This document shows positions 23,130 through 36,300 of a stretch of 64,000 nucleotides of DNA, piece after piece (the first letter of the stretch is position 1; each line of letters opens with the position of its first letter). The translations under genes and the position numbers were made by a program. Origin of the DNA: Hermetia illucens (taxonomy: Eukaryota; Arthropoda; Insecta; Diptera; Stratiomyidae); NCBI RefSeq assembly GCF_905115235.1, contig NC_051852.1, positions 137,688,027 to 137,752,026 on the forward strand, written 5' to 3'. The notes beneath the pieces are model-generated. The model saw only the letters and a program-made list of their open reading frames with translations. It was not told where the DNA came from and ran no database searches.

Positions 23130-23610
23130 TGTCCGCAAAATCGATTATACGCTCACCACCCTCTTCATCAGCCAGTCACCAAATTGTTCGATTTCTTTAG
23201 TGACATCACGGAAACCCTCTGAGATGGCAATGCCAGCACCGTATTGAGTATGTGGACTACCAAAATAGAGAAGGAAGCTATTTTTACCGCATTCGCGTTC
23301 TAAATCGCAGCTTTTGGCACCGGACCATCGGGTTTCTTGCAGAGCGCAGATATCAATGCGCCATTTCCGAAGGGTTCTTGCGAGTTCCTCGGCCTTTCCA
23401 GTTAGGGTGCCAATATTTAGCGTACAAACACATATTTGTTTTGCTCGGACTAAATTACTTACGCCCTGGCGCCTTCCATGCGTCAAGAATCCTTGCTCAT
23501 TTCTCGATAGGACGAGAGCTCGTCCTTTTGCGTCGACTGCTGTGGACGCCCTAGCATTTTTTCGAGGTTTGTTACTTAATCCAATCATGTTGTTTTTAAC
23601 ATTTTCTTGG
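23130..23610 (-). mobile_element. LINE-C 5' part, endonuclease domain (CFDP2/RTE-like)
   Basis: A 147-codon minus-strand frame (23588-23145) reads 'ICVCTLNIGTLTGKAEELAR' and then 'RIDICALQETRWSGAKS' and 'GAGIAISEGFRD'. This is the start of the apurinic-like endonuclease of CFDP2/RTE-type LINEs, including the ETRW catalytic-Glu motif. It stops after VVSV, about 147 residues in. The rest of the LINE is absent here. Confidence 0.8.
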
Positions 23611-24472
23611 TCGATCTGTTGTGGAACCTGTCACCAAGAGAGATCAGGTAAGATTTAGCATAATGGATTAACTCCGACTATACCTAATTATCCCTTTCCC
23701 TGATCTCAAGAATTTATTTTTGTTTAACTGTACAAAGTGCGTTAAACCCTCCTCGTTTAGCTGGACTTGGGACCAGCATGAAGGAGTTTGCCACCCAAAA
23801 TTTCACCTTAATCGATCTTGACTGAAAGAAATCGGAATATACCAGGAGTGAGTGCTGGCTCGATTCCCAAAACAGTGGGGAGTGATATAGCTTTGGCCTG
23901 GTGAGGCAGATAAGCCAGGTTCAACCACGACCAACTAGAAGACTATACCTTCCTTTACAATGAAAAATAATGTAACACTAACCTAACTAGTCGCAGTATT
24001 CCAGGCGAAGCTTAGACGTTGTCCTACAATGTAGAGCAGCATATGATAAGTACTGTGCACAGGTGGATTCGTTTTTTATTCACAAAATACTCTTGTCTGA
24101 TACTGAGTCTTGGGAGACTTCAGAGTTCGGTTTAATGATGCTTCTCGAAAGTATATAATTGTGTACTGGGCCCTGAAATTGAACAGTTGAATAGCTTATG
24201 GTAAATTAGGGGGAAAATCCTGTTTAGTACCTGAAGAGCTCACAGGGTGACAGGGAAGAAAACCGAGCCCAAAGTGAAAGTCATGCTCTCTCTTGATGAG
24301 CGCGAGGACTGGCCGAAGGCGAAAGGTACACTTGATTAATGACCTAACATCAGTAAATTCAACTACTGTATTCGAGCTGGCTCTTTACCAAAACATATCG
24401 AGGCTCATGCTGGTCTTCAAAAGCATTCTAAATTATTGATGGAGTAGAGGAGAAACGGGAGCTGTCATGTCT
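23611..24472. other. no gene recognised
   Basis: No frames longer than about 60 codons. The stretch directly left of the TTAA-flanked transposon (24190-24472) has no identified content. Confidence 0.4.
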
Positions 24473-24476
24473 TTAA

Positions 24477-26242
24477 GGGGGTCATCCCGTGTGTCGGGTT
24501 GAAGAAATCGATTTTTTTTTGCATGAATTGTATCTATATATAGTGGAGAATATATGGGCAAAGCGATTTTCCGATATTCCGAGTCCTTCAGAAATTACAG
24601 GGTTAAACAGGTAAGGAGTTTGCAGCCGCGACTAGAGTACTCGATGAAAAAGAGCATCGAATCTTTTTTTACCTCTTATAATAAAAGGATAATCCAGTCT
24701 AGAGTGAGCACTGAAAGGCGTTCAAGTTATACTCAGTTATATTTTGTTGTAAGTATTGTGCTGTTTGTGTGTTCAGTGATTTTTTTAAATGGATCGTACG
24801 AAGGGAGATCGCTTTAACGTTCAACGTCATGCTCGCACTAAAAAACCAGTATTTCATGGGAATCGATACTTATCAGAGAAGAAAAAGGACTTCGCATCAA
24901 CATCAGCAAAGAAACTTTTAGCAAGCATGAGCATGGATGTTCCAATTGCGACAAATTTTGTATATTGTATATTGGATTTTGCTGGAGTTTTCTCCGGTAT
25001 TTCTGCGAATTTCTGCAAATAATAAAATATACATAGTACTTACTGATAAGGACCCCACTACATTTTCTGGGCTGGCTATTCGTCGACACGCAAATTCGAT
25101 AGAAGGAATGAAGCAAGAAATTTGGGAAACTTTCTTCCATAAATGTTCTGTGGACGAAAATCCTCAGCATCAAAATTGTCGAGCAGGCGAGAACAGTTGG
25201 TGCAAATGGCGCAAAGCGGAAGCTAAAGGAGAACTGGATAGTTTTCACCACGAGAAGGCACCTTTGACTGAAGAAGTTCAAACAGTCATCAAACCAATCT
25301 ACGAAGATGTGTCACGAGATGATCTCTTGAACAGATGTTCAGGAACAGAGACCCAGAATAACAATGAGTCGTTAAATGCATTGATCTGAACTTTCGCTCC
25401 TAAACATATTCATTCTGGGGCCAAGGTCGTAGAAATAGGCACTTTTCTGGCTGTAATTATTTTCAATGAAGGATTCAATGGCATTCTCAAAACCCTAGTG
25501 ACAATGGGATGTCAAGTTGGTCACACATCCGAACGACGATCGACTGACCCCGCTAAAAGAGCCACAATTGACACCAGAGAGCAACAATCGGCCTTACAAG
25601 ACTTTTTTGAAGAAACGGAGGGTGCTCTCTATGGACCAGGTATAGCACATTAATGGTGAGCTAAAATTTTGCTGTTGATAATCACATTTAAATTTTCAAA
25701 TGCGTTTTTCTCGAAACTGCATCTTGAAAATCGGCTGCCACCATAGCTCAAAATCTATCCAACCAAATTCTTTGAAATTTCCATGGCTTCTTTAGTACAT
25801 ATTTCTACGGTCCACAAACTAGGATAATTGCAATCGGACGCGTCGTTTTTTTTTTATTCATAAAAAAAGCCGTAAAACACACCAAAATTCAAAAAATTAA
25901 GTTTAAAAGCCCACCAACAATTTACCTTTTAATATTTTCTAATTATCCTAGTTTGCGGACCGTGGAATATTGTCCACATTAAAATGCTGTTTGGTTTTTT
26001 ACCTCAGATGAACACAGCGCCCTCCAGCGTGGCAGCAGAAAAACACCTTTTTTTGGAGATGGGTGCGTAAATTAACACCTATTCCGAAAATTAGCTATGA
26101 AATCAAGCTGAAAAATTTATCACATATACTAGAGATATCAATAAACATATGGTGAAAAAATCACGTTTCTATCTTTATCCAGTCCTTCAAAATATTTTTT
26201 CAAAGAAAGGCAAAAAAACGGCCTTCACACGGGATGACCCCC
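24477..26242 (+). mobile_element. Kolobok-like DNA transposon, internally deleted
   Basis: Perfect 17-bp terminal inverted repeats (GGGGGTCATCCCGTGTG) lie immediately inside TTAA on each side (24473-24476 and 26243-26246), giving a 1766-bp element with a TTAA duplication. The transposase remnant starts at ATG 24789 (DRTKGDRFNVQRHARTKKPV). It then jumps, by an internal loss, to the C-terminal region: 'SVDENPQHQNC', 'GENSWCKWRKAEAKGELDSF', 'IKPIYEDVSRDDLLNRC', 'TQNNNESLNALI', a stop at 25387, 'FAPKHIHSGAKVVEIGTF' and 'GALYGPGIAH'. This matches a transposase often annotated 'Mutator-like'. TTAA duplications fit Kolobok better. It cannot be autonomous. Another end of the family lies at 45490-45568. 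Confidence 0.8.
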
Positions 26243-26246
26243 TTAA

Positions 26247-27366
26247 CCAAAAAGGCTTTGTCTAATGTCTTGGAGGAGGCCGGAGCGCAGTGTAGATGTA
26301 ATCCTACCAGAAATACAACTGTATGGTACTGTGACTAGAGATGCGATGTCATTGCATAGATTACTAGGCAGGATAATCCAAGTGTCCTGCCCAGGCCGTT
26401 TCCAAATGGTATTTTGTTGTTATTCGCAGTTACTGAAAAGGCACAAAAGGAGATCTGCACCTTTGCTACTGTGGTTGAAACTGTGAAATTGTTCGAAATT
26501 TTAAACAAAATGATGAAAGCAACGATTCAAGATGAGAGCCGACTTTCCCACCGAAACCTCAAAAGGTAGACACAATTCTCTCTATCAACTACAGGAAAAG
26601 GAAAACCATACCATCCGGACAGGTGCCTCAACTCCACTATTAAATATCTGAGAGTTATGATTGACGGAGAACTGGGCTTTTGTTGTATTTAAATTATGCC
26701 CTCCTGAAAGTAGCAAGAACAAAGTCATTTTTAAAAGTTGCACTTCAATTACATCAGAATCGGGTCAGGAAATTTTTGTCATCAAGGAGGTGATCCCTAC
26801 AAATTTTTTAATTAAGAAAATTCGTCTGTTGACGAATTGAATTCCTAAAAAGGAAGCACGACGGGGTATGCAAGAAAGGGGATGTTGAGCTTGAGCGTAA
26901 TCGCTAGGAAATAAACAAACCACGACGTGATAAATTTCTATGTGGGGTTCGGTGGTTATAGAAGAAAATCTAATAAACTCACCTGATTACCATGTTTTTG
27001 AATAATCTGGTTGTTATTGGTTTCAGCTCTGTGGCTTTATTTTCGAGGTTTATCAGAATTTCCTCTGTTACGAGAAAGGGGTCCTGCAGGATGCTTATAT
27101 CATTTTTGCCTGCTCCGCCATTTATTGGTGATAATATAAGTGTATGCGGAATACCCTTGAAAGCAGGACACGGGACTTAATTTGAAGAGCATATCGCTGG
27201 ATGCGAATCCTTTCCCTTACATACTTAACATTAAAAATACCATATTTTCGCTTACTTCTTTTTTTTCAAATATTGTATTCATACAAAATAAGTCTTCCGA
27301 CGTTACTATGCTATTTTTTTTATACTAATAATAAAACGAGGCTGTAAAATTATCATAGATTATACA
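26247..27366. other. no gene recognised
   Basis: A weak R1-like phrase near 26630-26690 (a 'IKYLRVMIDGELGF' reading) suggests a decayed LINE, but it is too short to call. Contains the 3' flank of the beta-glucuronidase gene (its stop is at 27367, minus strand). Confidence 0.35.
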
Positions 27367-30300
27367 CTACAACTCAGTGTGATTATGATAGTGGTGCTCC
27401 CGTTCCGTTATATAGAGGTAGAGATCACTGGGAATTTGGCAACTGCTGTTTAGCTCCTGGCAAAGACCGAAATATCGCTTTCTTAGTAAATGTGCTGCTG
27501 CTTTTGGCTGTCGATTTCTGGTGAATATTCCTTTTTTGTTACCACCTACTCGTGTGTAAGCTGAAAAATATATTACAAAAATTTGGTAATTTTAAAATAT
27601 TAAACAATTGAGATATGGGTTGCGGAATATGAATGAAAGGTGAGAAACTTAAATGTTTTCCTTAAGTTGGCTTTTGAGAGCCGCAAAATGATTTCTGTGG
27701 TCGGAGCTCGGTAGTCCTCAATACCTTCAAATTTATACTCTTAAAAAAATAGACCACCTACAGCTCCATATCGAGCTCTACGTTATCCTCTTCGTGGTAA
27801 CCATTGCGTAATGTTTAGCAATGGACGAGAGGGAGTAGAAATAAGAGATATGGGAAGCAATGAAGAGCAAAAAAAAGAAAAATTAAAGTCAGTGAAAGAA
27901 GAAAATTCCGGTGAGAAGATCCTGTTACCCAGTGCCAGCTGCAAGGGATATGAACAAGCAGGAACTTGCTAATAGACCTCCAGTGGCTGTAATGCTGCAG
28001 TAGTGGTCAGCTGTTATCAATTGAGGAAGTGGAGAAAAAAAGATTGGACCACGTGAATTGCGGTGCAATCACTCTCAATTCTCATGACTCAGTGGCTCAA
28101 CTTATCAACTGTTCAGGCTTCACTATACCCATTAGAATTCCCTTTGCACTACTAATCCGTATATAAATCTTATCAACACGAGCCATCGCTAGTCTCAACT
28201 CATTTTACATTCGTAACTCAACTGCAATGGCATTTGACATGAAATATCTCAAATTCAGCCTTCACAGATAAACTTCATATCCTCCCATAACGGAGACGGA
28301 ACTCATCACCCCTCGTCATGGCCTACGCCATCGTTCCATCTCAGGCAGTGTCTGCCTCGTCTTCTTTTCTACCATAGATATTGCCCTTATTGACTTTCCG
28401 GGCTGGATCATCCTCATCCATACGGATTAAATGATCCGCCCACCGTAACCTATTGAGTCAGATTTTATCCACAATCTGACGGTCATGGTATCGCTCATAG
28501 ATTTCGTCGTTATATAGGCTACGGAATCGTCCATCCTCATGTAGGGGGCCAAAAATTCTTCGGAGGATTCTTCTATCGAACACAGCCAAGAGTTCGCAAT
28601 TTTTCTTGCTAAGAACCCAAGTCTCCGAGGAATACATGAGGACTGGCAAGATCATAGGCTCTGATGACTGCCAACAACCGTGCGCGCATTTCATCTTCGT
28701 AGCTGTCATCGGTTGTGATTTTCGACCCTAGATTGGAGAAATTTTCAACTGTCTCAAAATTGTAGTCTCCTATCTTTATTCTTCTCGTTTGACCAGTGCG
28801 GTTTGATGTTGCTGGTTGGTTGGTTTTTGGTGCTGACGTTGCCACCATATACTTTATCTTGCCTTCATTGATCTGCAGCCCAAGATCTCGCGCCGCCTGT
28901 TCGATCTGGATGAATAATTTCCATCATTAGCGAAAATAAGAAGAGGAACCTATTGTGGTCCAATTGGTCTCAATATCATGACCAGCGTCGGCGCTGAACA
29001 TAATAATTGTCTTTGAATATGCGTCCAAACGTGCTCTCACTAAAGTGACCAACTTATAAACGGTTCAGGCTCAATCACCATACCCAATAAAATCACCTTT
29101 TCACCACTAATTCGTATTTAAATAGTAAGTAACAAACATTCATCAGAGGCATCAGCAGCGTAGTCTCTAGTTAGTTATCGATAGCCTCAATTCATCTCGC
29201 TTTTGTAACTGAACTGCAACAGCAATTAATATTAAATCTCCGCAATTCAGCCTTCACAGAAGAACTTCGTATCCTGATTGCAGCCATAAAGGAGATGGAA
29301 CTCAACACCACGCACTTCAAAAGGCTAAATCTCTAAAAGCAATCCAGTGCTCGCGAAGATAGTCCTCCGAACAGTGCAGTACCGTGAGCTATGATTTGTA
29401 ATTTACGACAACGTCTTCGTAGCACAGCATCTAACGATTCAATCCCTATATGCCGCGATTGAAATTTTTAACTTGCACTGTTGCTCGGTAATTCCAACAC
29501 TCAGCGCAAGTTAAGCATTGCAACCTAGATAATGATACCAAAGGTTTCTTAGCTACTGGACAATTGGATATTTTGTACTTCTACCCGCTATAGTAGGCAA
29601 TGCTGAAACCACTTTTAGAGTCTCACCGAAAAGCTGCTACAAAATGCATTCTACCGGAACGTATGTCCAAGATCTGGCCATATTTTCCCGCTTCAGCCAT
29701 CAGATTGGCAGATGAAGAAGACTTCCTCTAACAATTTAAACTTAACTCTCATATCTGTCAGCCGTAGGCTCTAGTACTTTGTTAGAGTCCTCAATGCAAT
29801 GCGCCTGCTAGTTTTATAGGCATTCATCGACTACGTGCCACCTGATAAACTCAACTGCAAAATTTGTAGGAAAATTTTCAACCTCATAGTTAACCAAAAA
29901 TTTCAATTCGCGCCTATTAAGGTTATCTCAGCCATCGAACAAGGTAAAAGGTCAAAAACCTTAGGACCTGATGGAGTAGAAATAGTATGCTCAAAAAAAT
30001 TCGGCACACCAGCTATTGAGCCTTTGTTCTTGAACAATTTTGGTGGACCTTGACTTATCAAAGGCTTTAAGGACGATCAGTCAACAAAACTCCAGCATGA
30101 AATCAACCGTACATCGCTTCCAATTCATATAATACAATTATCTGATTGAGCGACAATTCTCCACGGTGCCCAAATATATTGAGTCCAAACTTCTTAGGAT
30201 CAAATAGGGTGTCCTTCAGGGAAAGTATTGCTGCCGAACTTTTTCAATCTGTTTCCATCAGAGCTTTTTATATCACCTGAAGAACTTCCAATAATTAGCG

Positions 30301-33300
30301 ACTGCTTGACTTTAGGTATCAGAAATGACATTTTCACTATGTGCGCTCTGTTCAACGGATACCTAAATGAAACTCACCCGTTCTTCGTCAATAGAAACTT
30401 TTATCCCTAACTTTTGCTCCGAGAGTTGTAGCGACAGTTTTCACCATATAAATCAAAGTAAAAATATATATAGATATAAAAGTAGGCAGTCGATTAATCC
30501 CCGTCTCAAAATCGTTTATGTTATCCTTGATAGCATGGTTACATCATCTGGACATACGCCTATGAGGAGCCGGAGCACGGTTCTCTCCTTAGGTGGAAGT
30601 TCTTGGAGAAGGACAAGGATATCCTACTAGTAACATAGAGACCCATCGGCAGATCTGAAACAAATGAAGCAGCTCCTATCTGGTCCCTTAATCTAAGTAA
30701 CACCTAATGGATGGACATGTGGGACTATCACAATGCACAAGCAGCATCCGTTATGATATGGCTTCTCTTTATCTTTTGTAGGGTAAAGCGCATGAACCAT
30801 ACCAGGCGCCATCGTTCGCGGTTCGCTGAAATATGCTTTGACTTCTCGAGACGCTCGCACTCCTCCTCTATTGCCTCAAGTGCTCATGGGACGACAGACT
30901 CGTCAGTCATCTTAGGAAAGTAGGTTCCACTGCATGGCGTAGCCAGGAATGCAATTATCGCCCCTCCTGCCCATTAATACAGATGGAGAGAGTGTGGGAA
31001 TCTTGGTTTGTGGGTGTTTATCTTTAGTCCAACTCTACTTGCCTCTCTTTCTAAATCTAGAGCCATTTGACTAAGGTCCATGACCCGGTAAGAGAGCAAG
31101 CATATCACCGATAAGAAGAAAAAATAATATCAGCGGCAAATTGCGGCCCTGGTGAACTGCGTCTTGTACTTCCTCTGAGATTTTACCTTGATGTAGCACG
31201 CGATATTTTGGGCCATCATATCTTACTCAATCCTGGTGCCCTTTTTGGAAATCTTAACTATTATGCCCTTCTTCCACTCTTTGGGAAAGGTCTTGAATTC
31301 TCAGGATTTCTGTACGAGTGGAAGCAACAGATTTGCAGAAACTGCAAATGCAGCGATAAATAAATTTGCGGGCAGACTGTTGAGCCCAGCAAATTTACTC
31401 CGTTTGAGTGTTTTGATGGCCGAATTGATTCCTCTTCTGCTTGGAGGAACAGGCCGTACTCGCATCTTACGGTAACTAACCATTTCATCCATAAGAGACG
31501 GAACTTCACCGGATGTTAAGGTTAAGAACCGATGTGAAGTATTCCTTCTACCTCGTCAGTTCTTCGTCATGATTGATGAGAAATCGATCGTTAACGCCGT
31601 TGACAGGACCATCGAAGGATTTTCGACCACGTTCAAAAGTTTTTATGATATACACTTCTGACATCATTGCGTTCTGCGGCGTCTTCCGCTTCCCTGACAA
31701 GCGCAATAAAATTCCCTTTTGTCAAGGCGCACGCCACGTTGACCTTGACGCAACCCGCAACCTTTTCCATTCGTCCATCCATTTTGATGATTTCGCAGAA
31801 TCAACCCGACCACCTGTGTAGCACCCGAGAAAAGAGAATTTTTGATGGTGGTCCAAAGCTCTTCAATATTCTCAGGCGGGTTACTCAGTGTATCTGCTGC
31901 CCGATCAGCAAGATAGTTCACCCACTCTCGATTGATCGCTGGATCATAAAACCAGTCGATGTTCAGCTTGGGGGGTCGCAGCTCTTCAATCCTGCGAGAA
32001 GTGACGGATAGTAGAAAAACGGGTCTATTGGACCAATCTGGATCTGATTGTGGAAACAGAAATCGAGCCCGGCGAAGAGCATAAAGCCGATAGAAAGCTT
32101 AAAGAGGGTACATATATCGTGAAGGATTCTACATAGTTTTAAGTAAGGAAGATCAAAAGATAGTTCAGACGGGGAAAGCTTTTCCTACAGAAGAGGAAAT
32201 CAGATCAATTTGCATTAAACTTTTTCAAAGGCAAGACAATCACAACTATGGAAAGGAAACCAGATCACGGAACAATACTCGAGAATGCTTCGAATAAGGG
32301 AGTTGAAGAGCATTAAGAAGGGTTGGACAGAGTTGAACCCAGAAGGGATATGCAATATAAAAGCCAAATTCTTGGTGACATCAAGATATTGTCGTCGAAG
32401 TGGAGTTTGTCGTCGAAGTGGAGTTTATCATCGAAGATTGCAAGATGACAAATCAGAGTGTCTAAATTGGATTGTAGATACACTATGCAGCTAGAGAAGT
32501 AGTAGGCTAGCCATGTAATGAGTGTCAGGGGAATGTTAATCGATGAAATCGATATAGATTGTACATTATCCTCCTCCTTCCTGCCAAAAATTGTGACATT
32601 TGTCTAAAAAATTGATGAAGCCTACTAGGGTTAACTTGTCATTGCATATCTCTCAAGGCTCTTGACATAGGAGGAGAGGAGCGAGAGTAGGATCACCACT
32701 TTTGTACATATGCATATTAAGAGCCTTTTACCATAGGGTAGGAAAATGTTAAGGATGCCAATGAAGTATAATAGTTGGCTAAGGGCAGATATTGCAGAAA
32801 ATGCCGGGTAGACTTCACCTAATTGGAAGGGGGGCGGAATACAAGGCGGAAAGCCGCTATACGTCAAGCAGCAGAGATTACAGAAAAAGACACATGATGA
32901 TTGAGACGAGTAGACAGAGAAACCTTGAACCGGGGTGAGACTAGAATGGTGTAAAGTTTCCGCATGCTAATACGACCTGGACATTGACCAAATGTTTCTT
33001 TCCGAACTTAGTTATCAGTGACTTTGCTAAACTTCGCAGAGTGTGTTAAAGGAATGAGGAGGAGATGTTAGTTAAGAGTTTCTAGGGTTTAGTTGAGACT
33101 TTAGAATTGACCTTGTAAAGGTTGAATTTACCTAGCTTATACTCAAATCGGGAGTTGGCGAGCGATTCGAGTATCGAATTCAAGTGTAGAGTGATAACCA
33201 CCAAGAGCGACGTAAGGAAGAGTATTAGGAGATTGGGAAAGTCAACACATAGGATGTTGAAGAAACTAAAATGGGAGTACGATTTGATTAATCTCTGTTA

Positions 33301-36300
33301 ATCACTGATGAACGGTCTAGGTGTCTAGGGAGGTGCATAAGAGAAGATAGGGGTAGAAAGAGCTTTTGAGAAGGGATGGGACGTCAGGAACGTTAGGCCT
33401 GGTGAGCACACAAAATTAAGATTAGAGGGAAGACAACTATAGTTAAAATTTCTGATAATCTGTCAAAGCATTCCTTGCAGAGGTGAGAGGGGCTAAGAGA
33501 GCGAAAGTACGTAAGCACTACAAATAACGAATGGACTCGTGTTGGGTGGAAGAATACGTAGGACAACTATAAATGGCAGAAGAGGAGGAAAAGGTGGACT
33601 CGGTACAAAACCAATCAGTGTCTGCCATATCTAATCATTTAGTTAATCTAAGTTTAATTGCTCATTGCAGTTCAATCCATACTTACATTGTTCAGTTTTG
33701 AAATCAGCAAAATTCCAGACGAATTCACCAATAAACCAGCCAACTTTCCGTAAATTATCAAAGGCTTTGAAATGTTTTGAGAACAACGTTGCTTGATATT
33801 CCTCACTCCATATAAATGCAGGCAACTGAAATGCAATCTAAAATTAGCTGAACTGCGATCCTTTCATATTTATTGTATTATAAAACGCACCAAATGTAAC
33901 CCGGCGACTGTATCTGCACCATACTCCGACATAAGGACCGGTTTGTTGTGAAGTTTATTCCACAATTTGGCTTCATCCATCACATTTCTAATAATCATAT
34001 CTAAACGGCCTGGGTTTCGGTACCATCCGTTGTACCGATTAAAGCTTATTATATCTAAATGTTTACCCTGTTTGGAAAGAAATTTTAAAATTTAGTTTGT
34101 GAAGTCTTGTGGTATTGAGGAATATCATACAGCCTTGTCTTCGTCAGCTGCGGCGTTTAGGGCGGCAGTTACGGGGCGAGTGGGATCCAATGATCTCGTG
34201 AAATTTGCGACTTTTCTGTAAAAGAAGTTTGTATTCTGTTTAAAGAGAATTCTGCAGTAATAAATTTGAATAACAAGTGTGTCTGATAGTCCGGTTTATC
34301 TTTTACTTGTATGATGATAACTCACTCGAAGTATGAATCTGCACTCAAAGATTTAGTTCTTGGCTCGTTCGCAATCGACCACATGACCACACTTGGATGA
34401 TTTCTGTCCCGATGAATCAACTGTTCAATTGATGATTTGTGCTTATCTAGTAACGCTTGCCCAAAATTACTGTAGATAAAGATATAAATATTTAGATTCG
34501 AATGCTTATTAAGATTCATTATTTCTTTAGGCACGCCGTAGAGAAAATCCGGACCCGGAGTGAAAGTTATATGCGTCTGGGTTGAATATTTTGAGGGCTC
34601 CCATATTATCATTTTCTTGCATCAACTTTCTATGCCGGGCTTCCAAGAATACTGCGGGCCCAGGGGAATCCCCTCTCTCTCTTTAGGCTCTCCAGCAAAG
34701 CATACTCACTCTGTATCTACACTAGGACATTCGTCGATTATCATTATTCCATTCTCGTCAGCGAATTGCATCGACTCCTCCGAATATGGGTAATGAGATG
34801 TGCGATATGCATTGGCTCCTATCCATTTGATCAAATTGAAGTCTTTAGTTATCAGCGCTAAGTCCAGGCCCTTTCCTCTAATCTAAACAAACAAAATACA
34901 AATGAACTTTTTACTGGGCTAAACCGATCCGTGAAGGTCACTTACATCAGAGTCCTCATGTCGTCCGAAACCTCTCAAATAGACCTTTTCACCGTTTATC
35001 CGGAAGCTGGATTTGTCCCAAGCCAGTGTTCGAATCCCGACCTTAAGCCTATAGATATCGATGTCCTCCTGTTCGTCATTGCACAGGGATATTTCTAGAT
35101 TGTAAAGATATCCATATTCAGGGTGCATTAAATAGGGCCACCATGGTTTAACATTTTCAACTTTTAAGGTGCCCTTCAGTTCTGGTCCCGATTTATGGCT
35201 GGCTACAATATCACCCTCTTTGCTTCGCAAGTTTACTTTCACATAAGTAAGCCAGTTTCCTTTGTCTCCATTGACTTTGACCTCATAGTGAACTGAACCT
35301 GAAGTAAGGAGTACGTAGTTAATATGCAAACAAATTCAATACTTTCAATTTCTTACCATTTTTATCGGCTAAATCAGTCTTAACTGTTACATCCTCTATG
35401 TAAAGTTTTGGCGTAGTGTAAAGGACAACGGATCGGTGAATGCCGGCGTAGTTAAAGAAGTCAAAAGTGTACGACTGAATCAAAGTAACGCCATTATCTC
35501 TGATAAATGAAAGAAAGTATATTTTAATGAGGACGTGTTTATTTACCAATTCACTCACGTTGGCTTCTCTGATATGCTTCCTTGAGGGATTGTGGTTTGT
35601 AAGAGGGCGTTATCGCATAGAACTGTTATCAAGTTCTCCTTGCCATATAAAACATTATTCGATATCTCCGCCTCAAATGGTAGATGTCCGATCTCATGCT
35701 TCACGACTTGCACTCCGTTCACCCACTAAAAAAACAGGTAAGCATTTCTTTCAATCTTATAGGAAAGTAGTTCATGAATTCTAGTATTTTCCAATTTCAG
35801 AAGTCATCTGTATAACCACACATTACGGCGCGATGGTCGAGGTAGTTAAGTTTCAGTCCCTCAGCATCATCGCTCAGGTTTCGAATCCCGACGGTTAAGA
35901 ATATTACGTGTTAGTTGGCACACGTCAGAAAAAGCATAAGGAAGGTGAGTCAGGGTACCGGTTGTTCTTGCTGGTTTGGCGTCATCATCCGCCATTTTGT
36001 TGTAAGAATTTCCGGTATGCCCAGGAACTCAAGAGTGTGAGCAGTTTTTTCACACGCGCTTTCTTTAGTTCATCGTGGGCTTGAGCAACCAGGTAGTTGA
36101 CTGGGGTTTTGTTAATGAAGGCTTTTTTTTAGCTCAGTCGACCCTGAAAGCTTGATTGCTTAGATAATGGCCAGTAGCTCAGCCGAGAGAGCAGAGGTTT
36201 TGGTCATTCTGAGCATAGAGCAGAGTCGTTGTACCTTTAAGAAAACCGCACATCCGGCGCTTACGGCGAGGCGTCAGTAGTCAGGATCGTAAAGCCAAGA

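Noticed and set aside
32391-32432. Minisatellite of functional interest
   Set aside because: Only about 2.3 units of 18 bp. This is common by chance and slippage in such DNA.
35825-35895. Functional tRNA gene
   Set aside because: Box A and box B resemble a tRNA, but an extra base interrupts the T arm and no acceptor stem can be paired. Kept only as a low-confidence tRNA-like repeat.
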